Positions 45,689 through 54,915 are shown, numbered from the stretch's first letter. The stretch is 64,000 nucleotides of DNA from Trichocoleus sp. FACHB-40 (GCF_014695915.1 NZ_JACJPF010000111.1:53767-117766), one strand, 5' to 3'. Notes: a model not told the origin generated them from the sequence alone. Numbers and translations: made by a program.

Positions 45689-48166
45689 ATGGTTACAGCG
45701 GCTACAGAAAGGACTTCTCGGTTTTCTAAAGAGCGATCGCTGGTTCTGTGGTTTGATGAAGTTGGGATTGTCGATGTCCCAATAGTCGGGGGAAAAAATG
45801 CTTCCTTGGGGGAAATGATTCGACAACTGACCAAGCAGGGGGTCAGGGTTCCCGGTGGGTTTGCAACTACTGCCTATGCTTACCGGCATTTTATTCAAGC
45901 TGCGGGGTTAGAAAAGCAGTTGCGCGAACTGTTTGCTGACTTGGATGTAGAAGACGTGCAGAACTTGCAGGAACGGGGAAAAAAAGCCCGGTCGTTGATT
46001 CTAAAAACGCCGTTTCCAAGGGAATTGCAAGAAGCGATCGCAACCTATTATCACCAGATGTGCGAAATATATGGTTATGATACCGATGTAGCCGTGCGTT
46101 CATCCGCCACCGCTGAAGATTTGCCCGATGCCAGTTTTGCCGGACAGCAAGAAACCTACCTGAATATTAACGGCATCAAAGACGTTTTAGAAGCCTGCCA
46201 TAAATGCTTTGCTTCCATATTTACCGACCGAGCAATTTCCTATCGCCACGCCAAAAATTTCGACCATTTTAATGTGGCCCTCTCCGTTGGCGTTCAAAAA
46301 ATGGTGCGTTCAGATTTAGCTTGCTCTGGTGTCATGTTCTCCATAGACACTGAAACCGGATTTAAAAATGCTGCCTTAATCACCGCCGCTTACGGATTGG
46401 GAGAAAACATCGTTCAAGGGGCAGTCAACCCTGACGAATATTTAGTTTTCAAACCTACATTAAAAGAAGGATTCCGCCCAATTATCGACAAACGAGTCGG
46501 TAGCAAAGAGTTCAAATTAGTCTGCGATGTTGGTGGATGTAGAATCACCAAGAATGAACGTGTAACCTTAAGCGAACAGCAGAAATTTGCCATCAACGAC
46601 GACGAAATTTTGCAACTAGCTAAGTGGGCTTGTTTAATCGAAGATCACTACAGTGAAGTTCACGGTAAGTATACGCCGATGGACATTGAATGGGCAAAAG
46701 ATGGTATTACAGATGAACTTTTCATCGTCCAAGCCCGCCCGGAAACAGTACAATCCCAAAAAGGTAAAAATGTCCTACGTAGCTATCACTTGAAATTGGG
46801 GACAGGGGATAGAGGACTTGCGACTGGGGACAAATCTTCCCAATTACCAATTCCTTTAGTTAGAGGCCGTGCTGTTGGGGAAATGATTGGACAGGGAAAA
46901 GCTAGAGTAATTCTCGATGTCCAGAAAATTGAACTGTTCCAACCAGGAGAAGTTTTAGTAACAGATAAAACTGACCCCGACTGGGAACCGATAATGAAAA
47001 AAGCCAGCGCCATCATTACTAATAAAGGCGGGCGCACCTGCCATGCCGCAATTATTGCACGGGAGATGGGAATTCCGGCAATTGTCGGATGTGGGAATGG
47101 CACAGATATTTTAAGAACAGGTCAAGAGGTGACAGTTTCTTGTGCCGAAGGAGAAGAAGGAAGAGTTTATTCAGGATTATTGCCCTACGAAGTCCGAGAA
47201 GTAGCGCTAGAAAATTTGCCCCGCACTCGCACCAAAATAATGATGAATGTGGGAAATCCGGAAGAAGCATTTAGTTTCTCAAGTATTCCTAATGATGGTG
47301 TTGGGTTAGCCAGATTAGAATTCATCATCGCCAATCACATCAAAGCGCATCCTTTAGCTTTGATTAATTACGAGCAATTAGAGGATGAAGAAGCTAAGGC
47401 GAAAATTGCGGAAATGACTGTAACTTATGAAGACAAACCGCAATACTTCGTCGATAAATTAGCCCAAGGTGTAGCCAGACTTGCTGCCGCTTTTTATCCA
47501 AATCCGGTAATTGTGCGGATGAGCGATTTCAAGAGTAATGAATACGCCAATCTTTTAGGCGGTAAGCAATTTGAACCCGAAGAAGAAAACCCGATGATTG
47601 GTTGGCGGGGAGCATCTCGTTACTATGATGAGAAATATCGCGAGGGCTTTGCGTTAGAGTGTCAGGCGTTAAAGCGGGTAAGGGATGAAATGGGCTTGAC
47701 AAATGTTATCCCGATGATTCCTTTCTGTCGCACTCCTGATGAGGGACGCAAAGTATTAGCTGAAATAGCGAAACATGGTTTAGAACGAGAAAAAAATGGC
47801 TTGCAAGTTTACGTGATGTGCGAGTTGCCCAGTAACGTAATCATGGCGGAAGAATTTGCTGAAGTTTTTGATGGTTTCTCCATCGGTTCTAACGATTTGA
47901 CACAGTTAACGTTAGGTTTAGATCGAGATTCAGCTTTAGTAGCACATATCTTTGATGAACGCAACGAAGCTGTGAAGCGGATGGTGAAGATGGCAATTGA
48001 AACCGCCAAGAAAACTAATCGCAAAATTGGAATTTGCGGTCAAGCGCCCAGCGATTATCCGGAATTTGCTAAGTTTTTGGTAGAGTTGGGGATTGATTCG
48101 ATGAGTTTGAATCCCGATTCTGTATTGAAAACTCTCTTAATGGTTGCGGAAGTCGAAGGCGTTTAA
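45689..48166 (+). CDS. ppsA: Phosphoenolpyruvate synthase
   Basis: 825 residues. N-terminal PPDK_N ATP-grasp-like domain (LVLWFDEVGIVDVPIVGGKN... AVRSSATAEDLPDASFAGQQ), swivelling domain with phospho-His H452 (GGRTCHAAIIAREMGIPAIV), C-terminal PEP-binding barrel (DGVGLARLEFI, MCELPSNVIMAEEFAEVF, FSIGSNDLTQLTLGLDRDS, and the catalytic Cys in GICGQAPSDYP). It makes PEP from pyruvate and ATP. About 19 residues (370-388) between the first two domains come from a heptamer-repeat insertion; it lies in the flexible linker and the frame is kept, so activity may persist. Ends before a hairpin. Confidence 0.95.
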   Translation: MVTAATERTSRFSKERSLVLWFDEVGIVDVPIVGGKNASLGEMIRQLTKQGVRVPGGFATTAYAYRHFIQAAGLEKQLRELFADLDVEDVQNLQERGKKARSLILKTPFPRELQEAIATYYHQMCEIYGYDTDVAVRSSATAEDLPDASFAGQQETYLNINGIKDVLEACHKCFASIFTDRAISYRHAKNFDHFNVALSVGVQKMVRSDLACSGVMFSIDTETGFKNAALITAAYGLGENIVQGAVNPDEYLVFKPTLKEGFRPIIDKRVGSKEFKLVCDVGGCRITKNERVTLSEQQKFAINDDEILQLAKWACLIEDHYSEVHGKYTPMDIEWAKDGITDELFIVQARPETVQSQKGKNVLRSYHLKLGTGDRGLATGDKSSQLPIPLVRGRAVGEMIGQGKARVILDVQKIELFQPGEVLVTDKTDPDWEPIMKKASAIITNKGGRTCHAAIIAREMGIPAIVGCGNGTDILRTGQEVTVSCAEGEEGRVYSGLLPYEVREVALENLPRTRTKIMMNVGNPEEAFSFSSIPNDGVGLARLEFIIANHIKAHPLALINYEQLEDEEAKAKIAEMTVTYEDKPQYFVDKLAQGVARLAAAFYPNPVIVRMSDFKSNEYANLLGGKQFEPEEENPMIGWRGASRYYDEKYREGFALECQALKRVRDEMGLTNVIPMIPFCRTPDEGRKVLAEIAKHGLEREKNGLQVYVMCELPSNVIMAEEFAEVFDGFSIGSNDLTQLTLGLDRDSALVAHIFDERNEAVKRMVKMAIETAKKTNRKIGICGQAPSDYPEFAKFLVELGIDSMSLNPDSVLKTLLMVAEVEGV
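46798..46854. repeat. Heptamer-repeat insertion inside ppsA
   Basis: GGGGACAGGGGATAGAGGAC and then CCCAATTACCAATTCC reproduce the paired GGGGACT/CCCAATT arrays seen between genes at 30571-30727. It is translated as GTGDRGLATGDKSSQLPIP. Confidence 0.75.
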
Positions 48167-48171
48167 ATTTG

Positions 48172-48198
48172 GTAGGGTGGAGATTGCGCCCACCCTAC
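48172..48198 (+). terminator. Hairpin downstream of ppsA
   Basis: Perfect 9-bp stem GTAGGGTGG/CCACCCTAC, 9-base loop, followed by ATTTATT; 5 bp after the ppsA stop. Confidence 0.65.
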
Positions 48199-48217
48199 AT
48201 TTATTAATATGTTGAGG

Positions 48218-48391
48218 TTAATTAAATCGGTTATTTAGCGGTTCGGCTTCTTTCTCAACAGCAACGGATTCGCCTGTGAGAACTGATTCATCAATTTGCA
48301 AATTCCGTGCTTGAATTCGCAAGTCTGCGTCACCTGGTACTAAATCTTGTGAGGGAATTCGCAATTTTTGCCCGTCGCGGATGACGGTGGC
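48218..48391 (-). pseudogene. Remnant of a P-type cation-transporting ATPase
   Basis: Minus-strand translation gives ATVIRDGQKLRIPSQDLVPG, then QARNLQIDESVLTGESVAVE, the actuator-domain segment with the TGES motif of PacL-like Ca/cation P-type ATPases. About ten residues are missing between VPGD and ADLR relative to the usual spacing, and stops bound both ends. The rest of the roughly 900-residue enzyme is absent. Confidence 0.8.
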
Positions 48392-48552
48392 TTAGGAAGT
48401 GCGGTCAAGGAAACTAGCATTGAAATTTCCGATAGAGTTGAAAGGAAAGTACAATGCTTCTCTGGCCTGGGAACGAGAGAAACGAGAGAAGGAGAAAATG
48501 GGAATGAGGGTCATAGAACTATAAAGTAGAGTGAGTGTCAAAGTGAAGGAAG

Positions 48553-49668
48553 ATGGTCGCGAATCCGTTTGTGCCGCAAGATTTAGTAGGTAGACAACAA
48601 GAACTGCAACAAGTCAGCCAAATTCTCTCAATAGATGGCGATTTACTGATTACAGGGGTTCCTGGTAGTGGAAGGCGATCGCTTATTCGTTGGGCAGCAC
48701 AGAAAGTGAAAGCTAGAGTGCTAGAAATTGACTGTCTGCGAACCACTGATGGCAAGAGATTTCTACAATTGTTCGCTGAAAGCTTGATGGCGACCTTCAC
48801 CGCACCGGAAGAACTGGCGTTAATTGGGCAGTGGATTGCGGAACATCCCCTGAGTTTGGAGGAATTGCCGAATGGGCAAACTCGTTTAGTTTGGAATCTA
48901 TCAAGTGAGGGAGAATGGTCGCTATTTCAAATTTTGCTGAACTTACCGCAAGCGATCGCTGATAAACTCAATAGCCGCGTAGTGATGGTTTTTCGGAATT
49001 TTCCCCACATCCGCTCTTGGGATAGAGATGGCAAATGGGAAGCTTATCTGCGTGAAGAAATCGCCATACATACTCATGTCAGCTACGCGCTAATTGCTAC
49101 AGTCGGAGAACCTTGGGTACAAGATAGTAACTTGCAGGTTGTCTGTTTAGCACCCCTGTCTAATCAAGAACTCAGCGCATGGATTGAGACAGCAATGAGC
49201 TTGCAAGGATTGAAATTTGATGCAGATGGTTTAGCGCTATTTTTAAGCTACGTTCAAGGACATTTAGGGGATGCGATCGCGCTAGCTAGACGAATTTGGC
49301 TGGATTGCCGAGTTTTATACGGAAGCCAGAAAGAAGGACTAATCCAACCCCACCACGTCCATCGCAGTGCTTTAGCATTAGTTGAAGATATATCTATTAC
49401 CTTCGAGTCACTGATTTTACTGCTACCTTCCAGCCAAGTTCGGGTACTAGAAAGTTTAGCTCTTGACCCCACAGATAGCCCGCACAGCCGCGAATACATC
49501 CAAAAACACCAACTTTCTAGAGGTGGCTCTCTCCAAGGTGCTTTGGCAAGTTTAGAACAGAAAGGTTTGGTATACGGCGCTAAGTACGGCTACCAGATAG
49601 CTTTACCTTTGCTGGGTTTCTGGCTAAAGCATCGGATTGGGGACTGGGGGCTGGGGGTTGGGGACTAG
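48553..49668 (+). CDS. P-loop NTPase-fold protein with degenerate Walker A
   Basis: 371 residues. N-terminal FVPQDLVGRQQELQQVSQIL resembles Orc/Cdc6-STAND type AAA ATPases. The Walker A position reads G35-VPGSG-R41-R42, so the catalytic Lys and the Ser/Thr are both Arg; the Walker B-like strand VVMVFRNF also lacks the usual Asp. The C-terminal third looks like a winged helix (SSQVRVLESLAL, LEQKGLV). The final residues (IGDWGLGVGD) are encoded by a heptamer array that supplies the stop. A regulatory or scaffold role is more likely than ATP hydrolysis. Confidence 0.75.
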   Translation: MVANPFVPQDLVGRQQELQQVSQILSIDGDLLITGVPGSGRRSLIRWAAQKVKARVLEIDCLRTTDGKRFLQLFAESLMATFTAPEELALIGQWIAEHPLSLEELPNGQTRLVWNLSSEGEWSLFQILLNLPQAIADKLNSRVVMVFRNFPHIRSWDRDGKWEAYLREEIAIHTHVSYALIATVGEPWVQDSNLQVVCLAPLSNQELSAWIETAMSLQGLKFDADGLALFLSYVQGHLGDAIALARRIWLDCRVLYGSQKEGLIQPHHVHRSALALVEDISITFESLILLLPSSQVRVLESLALDPTDSPHSREYIQKHQLSRGGSLQGALASLEQKGLVYGAKYGYQIALPLLGFWLKHRIGDWGLGVGD

Positions 49669-49730
49669 GTAAGATTCTTCCCAATCCCTAATCCCTAATC
49701 CCTGATTGCCAATCCCCAATCCCCAATCCA
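49635..49730. repeat. Heptamer arrays overlapping a gene end
   Basis: GGGGACT/GGGGGCT units from 49635 to 49669 and CCCTAAT/CCCCAAT units from 49679 to 49729. The first array includes the stop codon of the P-loop gene; the second precedes the ChaN-like gene. Confidence 0.8.
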
Positions 49731-49765
49731 AAACTATATGCGCGATCGCAAGCCACAATATTTCT

Positions 49766-50638
49766 ATGCAAAAACACTCAATTACTATCTCGGCTTGGTC
49801 GCTTTTAATTATGTTACTCTGCACCTTGCCCGCTCATGCCCAAAAAATCTCCCGTCCCCAGCAGCAGCAATACTCTGTCGAAGAAGTTTTGCAACAACTC
49901 GCCAAAACCAAAGTCATCTACTTAGGCGAAACCCACGATAATTCTGAAGATCACAAAGCCCAGTTGGAGATTATTCAGCGACTGTATCGGCAAAATTCTA
50001 AAATAGCGATCGCAATGGAAATGTTCCAGCGTCCTTATCAAAGTGTACTCAATCAATATCTAGCTGGAAAAATAACCCAAACCCAGTTATTAGAACAAAG
50101 CGAATATGAAAAACGCTGGGGTTTCCCGTGGGAATCTTACGCCCCGATTCTGAGTTTTGCTAAGGAAAATAATTTACCTGTTTTAGCCTTAAATACTCCC
50201 AGCGAAGTAACGCGCAAAGTCGCACGCCAAGGATTAGAAAGTCTGACACCAGATGATAAAAAGTACATTCCGCCATTTAATGAAATTCGCACGGATAATT
50301 CCCAATATCGCCAAATGGTGCAAGAGTCTTTTCAACAGTATCAAGTCGCCGGACACGGAAATAGTGCAAGCTTTGAGCGTTTCTTCACAGCGCAGGTGCT
50401 TTGGGATGAAACAATGGCAGAGGGAATTGCCCAATTTGTGAAAGCAAACCCAGATTATCAAGTCATTGTGTTGGCTGGACAAGCTCATATTATTTATGGC
50501 TATGGTATTCCCAGCCGCGTTGCGCGACGCTTGGGAAATAATATAGTCCAATCCTCAATCTTACTCAATCCATCGGAAGTCATGCAAGCTTCAAGTGACA
50601 AAGCGATCGCTGACTACTTTTGGGTAACTTCTGAGTGA
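49766..50638 (+). CDS. ChaN family protein (haem-binding lipoprotein-like), exported
   Basis: 290 residues from ATG 49766 (MQKHSITISAWSLLIMLLCT), which gives a proper signal peptide with an AHA-Q cleavage site; earlier in-frame starts would translate the heptamer repeats. Core motifs VIYLGETHDNSEDH, AIAMEMFQRPYQ, and VIVLAGQAHIIYGYGIPSR match the ChaN/DUF399 family, whose Campylobacter member binds haem. No lipobox Cys at the cleavage site. Likely periplasmic. Confidence 0.85.
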   Translation: MQKHSITISAWSLLIMLLCTLPAHAQKISRPQQQQYSVEEVLQQLAKTKVIYLGETHDNSEDHKAQLEIIQRLYRQNSKIAIAMEMFQRPYQSVLNQYLAGKITQTQLLEQSEYEKRWGFPWESYAPILSFAKENNLPVLALNTPSEVTRKVARQGLESLTPDDKKYIPPFNEIRTDNSQYRQMVQESFQQYQVAGHGNSASFERFFTAQVLWDETMAEGIAQFVKANPDYQVIVLAGQAHIIYGYGIPSRVARRLGNNIVQSSILLNPSEVMQASSDKAIADYFWVTSE

Positions 50639-50706
50639 GAACTGAGTTAAGAATAAAAGTTCGCAAAGATAAACGCAAAGGTAGCGTAACAGCGCTACCT
50701 CTGCGT

Positions 50707-51510
50707 TTACTTCTTATTACCCAAAAATTGCACTAAGGGTTGAAAAACTGGCACCAATTCGGGACGAGCAACAGTTAAAGTGGGGAAAGAGCGATCGCCA
50801 TAATCCTCTCCTTCTTGCAAGGGAAATACCGCTTCATCCTTCAGGGACACCCAAACCCCGCCAGCAGCGTGTAAAATTACCCACACTGCTGCAATATCCC
50901 AAATTTTAGGCGTAGACTCGACACCGCCAAGGGTAGTACCAGAAGCAACAGCAACAAAGTTGTAGGTAGTGACACCTAGCATCCGAATTTTACAGGGGAA
51001 AGGTTTCTGCAAAACAGAGGTACTTCTGGCACACAAGCAGAAAAAGTGATTGTGGCTGGGAGAGTCAGGGCTGGTGTGAATCGGTTGATTATTTAAAAAG
51101 GCACCATTTTTCTCTCCCTCGTACCAAAAGGCGTGAAAGGTTTGGTTGATGGGGGGAAAATGTACGTACCCGAAAACGGGTGTACCTTGATACAACAAAC
51201 CCATTGAAATCCCCCAAATAGGAATTCCCCGTGTAAAGTTTGTTGTACCATCGATGGGGTCAATCACCCAACACCATTCGGCACCATAAAAAGTGTGTTC
51301 AGCTTCTTCGCTTAAGACATCGTGGCTGGGAAAAGCGTCAGCGATCGCTTCTCGAATTTCCCGATCCGCCCACTTATCCGCTTGCGTCACCAGACTCCCA
51401 TCAGCTTTTTGGGAAGCTTGCACTTGCCCAAAATCTTGCATTAGCTGCTTGCCAATTCTAGCGGTAGTCTCATTCGCAAAGTTTAAAACTTGCTCAAAAA
51501 AATCGTTCAT
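50707..51510 (-). CDS. Inositol monophosphatase family protein
   Basis: 267 residues. Metal-binding motifs SEEAEHTFYGAEWCWVIDPI and DPIDGTTNFTRGIP, and the second Asp in PKIWDIAAVWVIL. This Li-sensitive Mg-dependent family acts on inositol, fructose or histidinol phosphates or PAP; in cyanobacteria and plants members include histidinol-phosphatase and galactose-phosphate phosphatases, so the substrate remains open. Confidence 0.88.
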   Translation of the reverse strand: MNDFFEQVLNFANETTARIGKQLMQDFGQVQASQKADGSLVTQADKWADREIREAIADAFPSHDVLSEEAEHTFYGAEWCWVIDPIDGTTNFTRGIPIWGISMGLLYQGTPVFGYVHFPPINQTFHAFWYEGEKNGAFLNNQPIHTSPDSPSHNHFFCLCARSTSVLQKPFPCKIRMLGVTTYNFVAVASGTTLGGVESTPKIWDIAAVWVILHAAGGVWVSLKDEAVFPLQEGEDYGDRSFPTLTVARPELVPVFQPLVQFLGNKK

Positions 51511-51523
51511 AGTTTATAGTTCA

Positions 51524-51597
51524 TCGCTAATTGCTAATTGCTAATGGTTCATGGCATCCTCACAATTAGCAATTAGCAATTAGCCATTAGCAATTTA
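51524..51597. repeat. AATTAGC heptamer arrays in inverted orientation
   Basis: GCTAATT units at 51526-51544 face AATTAGC units at 51564-51594, so the gap between the BCH transporter and the phosphatase gene folds into a large hairpin. A short run of the same unit is at 36325-36344. Confidence 0.75.
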
Positions 51598-53043
51598 TCA
51601 GTCTAATTCACCTTCGAGGACAGTTGCGATCGCAACTTTTGCATTGTCGCGAAATTCTGTCACATCCACCTGAGAAAGGAACCAAACCGCTACTACCATT
51701 CCCACTGCTTGCAGTGCAAACACCAATCCATAGGCTAACACCAAGTTAGTAGTAAATAAACTTTTACCCACATCCAGTACAGCACCACCTGTAACAGTTG
51801 CGATTGCCCTTGCCATTGCCTGTGATAATCCCCAAGCACCGATAAATGTACCAGCCGTTTCCGCCGCAGTCAAATCCAACATTAAACTAACTGCGCCTGT
51901 TGTAGTGACGCCGGAAGCCAAACCAAATAATAATAGCGCTCCCTGCAACAACTTCTGATTGTGGGTGAATCCGGACAGGATAATTAATCCAAAAGTAGCC
52001 GCTACCAAAAGACAGCCTAATTTAGTTGTTTTTTGCTTTCCTAAACGAGGCACAATCAAAAATCCAGTGATACTAATCCCAAGTAGCGTTCCGGTTCCCC
52101 AGTAAGCATTTAACTTAGTAGTTTCCGAAACTTGCATTCCGAAAACTTCGCCTCCGTAGGGTTCCATCACTGCTTCTTGCATAAATAAGCTAATTGTCAT
52201 CACGAGCAAAAAGGTGAAAAATATCCCCGTTTGCCGATTAGCAGTTAATACTCGCAGCGCTTTCCCTAGAGTAATTTTGTCTTCCCGGTCTACTAAAGTA
52301 GAACGAGAAGTATAGCGGGAATATTTTTTTTCAACGCCCACTGTCGCCAGTAACGCCAGCCCAAACACGCCGACGGGGACAATCATAAATAGCTGATTTA
52401 CTGATGCCTGCAATTCCGAAAGTGGTGCATCTGCGGCAACTTTTTTGAGCAAAGTACCACCGATAATTGCCCCAAGAACAATTCCCACCATCAGCATAGA
52501 CCAAACAATTCCGACGAGTTTGGAACGGTTATCTTCATCGGAAACATCCACCAACAGCGCTGCAAAGGGAGTGGAACTCATACTCAGGGCCAAACCATAA
52601 AGCGCGAAAATCAGTGCAAGTACCGCAGTCCAACCGTAAGTTTGAGTTGTCCATACCCAACCCCCAGCAGCTTGCACCACATTACCCAGCTGCCACATTA
52701 CTTGTACAGCCAGGAAGGATGCGATCGCAAACAGCGCCGCCCCTACCCACACATAGCCCGTGCGATGGAAACCAAATAACGGCTTAGAATCCGACATCTG
52801 CCCAAACCACACCCGTGCTGGGGCGATAAACTGGTGCATCGCAATAGTACCAGCCGCAATTGTCGCCGGAATCGCCAGTTCCCCAATCATCACTCGGTTC
52901 AGGATTCCCAGCGCCAGCACCGCCATCATCCCCAATCCCATCTGAAACAAGCCGAGTCGAAACATGGTGAACAAATTCACTTTCTTGATTGATTCAAGCG
53001 GTTTCGACTCATCTGGCTGTAAATTTATATCACCTGTTGCCAT
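51598..53043 (-). CDS. BCH family (PucC-like) major-facilitator protein
   Basis: 481 residues with about 12 hydrophobic helices. FRLGLFQMGLGMMAVLALGILNRVMI and FGFHRTGYVWVGAALFAI are typical of the BCH/PucC/LhaA family. In purple bacteria relatives are needed for light-harvesting complex assembly; in cyanobacteria they are thought to handle chlorophyll or chlorophyll proteins. Thylakoid or plasma membrane. Start ATG 53043. Confidence 0.9.
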   Translation of the reverse strand: MATGDINLQPDESKPLESIKKVNLFTMFRLGLFQMGLGMMAVLALGILNRVMIGELAIPATIAAGTIAMHQFIAPARVWFGQMSDSKPLFGFHRTGYVWVGAALFAIASFLAVQVMWQLGNVVQAAGGWVWTTQTYGWTAVLALIFALYGLALSMSSTPFAALLVDVSDEDNRSKLVGIVWSMLMVGIVLGAIIGGTLLKKVAADAPLSELQASVNQLFMIVPVGVFGLALLATVGVEKKYSRYTSRSTLVDREDKITLGKALRVLTANRQTGIFFTFLLVMTISLFMQEAVMEPYGGEVFGMQVSETTKLNAYWGTGTLLGISITGFLIVPRLGKQKTTKLGCLLVAATFGLIILSGFTHNQKLLQGALLLFGLASGVTTTGAVSLMLDLTAAETAGTFIGAWGLSQAMARAIATVTGGAVLDVGKSLFTTNLVLAYGLVFALQAVGMVVAVWFLSQVDVTEFRDNAKVAIATVLEGELD

Positions 53044-53221
53044 ATTTTTTAAAAGGAAATCAATACACGCATTACTGTTTTTACGCTTCGGTGCAATTTT
53101 TTCTTAGCGCCCTTTTTAAGGATAAAGTTGCACATCACGCTGTTTTAATTTCACCATAGCCCCCAGCAACTATCTGCAACGATAAACTGAAAAATATAAA
53201 CTTTTGTAAAAAGTATTACCA

Positions 53222-54172
53222 ATGCAAACCATCACGTTAGCGCAAAATGGCCCCACCTTCACTGCTGTAGGTATCGGCGCTTGGGCTTGGGGCGACAAGC
53301 TATTTTGGAACTATGGCAGCGACTACGGGGAAACCCAGTTACGGGAAGCTTTTGAAGCGACTCTGGATTCCGGCGTAAACTTCTTTGACACGGCTGAAGT
53401 GTACGGCCCAGGAAAATCAGAGGAGTTCTTGGGAAAGTTCATGCAAGAAACTGGGCGCACAGCCCAGATTGCCACAAAATACGGCCCTTACCCTTGGCGA
53501 GTTACCGGACAATCCGTGTCAGATGCCTTAACCGAGAGTTTAAAACGTCTGCGGGTCGAACAAGTAGCCCTTTATCAGGTGCATTGGCCTTTCGCCTTCC
53601 TGATGAGCCAAGAAACGCTGATGAATGCCCTAGCGGAAGAGGTGAAGCGGGGCAGAATTGCTACAGTCGGTGTCAGCAATTACTCAGCCGAACAGATGAA
53701 AGAAGCTTATCAGCTTTTAGCGGCTAGAGGCGTACCTTTGGCTGTAAATCAGGTGCGCTACTCCCTGCTGACTCGGCAAGTCGAGGCTAACGGCATTCTC
53801 GACATGGCGCGTCAGCTAGGCGTGACTATTTTGGCTTATAGTCCTTTGGCTCAGGGGTTACTCACTGGCAAATATAGAATCGAGGATGGCAAGGAGCCGA
53901 CTGGCGCACGTAAATTTGATTCTCGCTTCAATCGCAGCGGTTTGGAGAAAATCGAGCCTGTGATATGTGCGTTGCGTAAACTTGGAGAAAAGTATCAAAA
54001 AACACCCGCTCAAGTTGCCCTGAATTGGTTGATTGCCCAGGATGGGGTGATTGCCATTCCGGGGGCGAAGTCAGCCGAACAGGCGCGGCAGAATGCCGGG
54101 GCGCTGGGTTGGCAGTTGAGCGCCCAGGAAGTTGCCCATCTGGAACTTTTGAGCCGCCCTTGGCGAAATTAA
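53222..54172 (+). CDS. Aldo/keto reductase
   Basis: 316 residues, (beta/alpha)8 barrel. Catalytic tetrad segments: FFDTAEVYGPGKSE (Asp, Tyr), ATKYGP (Lys), YQVHWPF (His). NADP-binding end AIPGAKSAEQARQNAGAL. The family reduces aldehydes and ketones; the substrate is unknown. Followed by a palindromic repeat and the methyltransferase-like gene on the same strand. Confidence 0.92.
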   Translation: MQTITLAQNGPTFTAVGIGAWAWGDKLFWNYGSDYGETQLREAFEATLDSGVNFFDTAEVYGPGKSEEFLGKFMQETGRTAQIATKYGPYPWRVTGQSVSDALTESLKRLRVEQVALYQVHWPFAFLMSQETLMNALAEEVKRGRIATVGVSNYSAEQMKEAYQLLAARGVPLAVNQVRYSLLTRQVEANGILDMARQLGVTILAYSPLAQGLLTGKYRIEDGKEPTGARKFDSRFNRSGLEKIEPVICALRKLGEKYQKTPAQVALNWLIAQDGVIAIPGAKSAEQARQNAGALGWQLSAQEVAHLELLSRPWRN

Positions 54173-54190
54173 TTGAGGCTCTAGCCTCTA

Positions 54191-54223
54191 CGCTGGTTCC
54201 CAAGCTCAGCATGGGAACCAGCG
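54191..54223. terminator. Hairpin, CTCGTTCCC-like repeat family (copy 4)
   Basis: Perfect 12-bp stem CGCTGGTTCCCA/TGGGAACCAGCG with a 9-base loop, 18 bp after the aldo/keto reductase stop. Confidence 0.7.
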
Positions 54224-54265
54224 AATTTAATCCAAAATCCAAAATTGACAGAGCGATCGCATCCT

Positions 54266-54769
54266 ATGAAAATCTTCTCAGATTGGGGCTTCTCCCGCAA
54301 AGGCTGGCGCAATAATCAAAGAGGCGAATACTGGGTAGTAGCTCAGGCAATTCTCATCGTCGGTTTTGTCGTTTTGCCAGTCTACCGTCCGGTTAATTTA
54401 CCTCTTGACAAATTTATCAACTTAAGCGTCGCCGCTCTATTAGGACTGGCGGCATTACTGCTACTTGCCAAAGCATTGCTGGATTTGGGACAGCAGCTGA
54501 CTCCCTTACCTTATCCCAAAGACAACGGGCAGCTAGTTCAAACTGGTATCTACAGCATCGTGCGCCATCCCGTCTACAGTGGCTTAATTCTGGCTGCCTT
54601 AAGTTGGGCAATCTTCTTCGTCAGCTTGTCCCACCTGGTAGCCGCAGCTATCCTATTCGTCTTTTTGGATGCCAAAGCCAGCCACGAGGAAGGATGGTTA
54701 ACGCAGAAGTACCCAGATTACGCAAATTATCGGCAAGAAGTTAAAAAGCTGATTCCCTGGCTCTACTGA
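54266..54769 (+). CDS. Isoprenylcysteine methyltransferase (ICMT)-like membrane protein
   Basis: 167 residues from ATG 54266 (MKIFSDWGFSRKGWRNNQRG); the upstream in-frame TTG is less likely. Four or so membrane helices, and the C-terminal core LVQTGIYSIVRHPVYSGLIL ... HEEGWLTQKYPDYANYRQEV, which is the SAM-binding RHPxY...E signature shared by ICMT and phospholipid methyltransferases. Bacterial members methylate small molecules, thiols or lipids; substrate unknown. Confidence 0.88.
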   Translation: MKIFSDWGFSRKGWRNNQRGEYWVVAQAILIVGFVVLPVYRPVNLPLDKFINLSVAALLGLAALLLLAKALLDLGQQLTPLPYPKDNGQLVQTGIYSIVRHPVYSGLILAALSWAIFFVSLSHLVAAAILFVFLDAKASHEEGWLTQKYPDYANYRQEVKKLIPWLY

Positions 54770-54915
54770 GCGAACCAAACCAGTATAGGGTATCACACTT
54801 TGTCTACCACTCTGATTTTTTTTGCCCAGGTGTAAAATTGCCACATGAAGTTTTACTAAGTTGACAGTTCAGGATAAAATTGCACAATGGTGTGAGTAAG
54901 CAGAAATATCTATTG

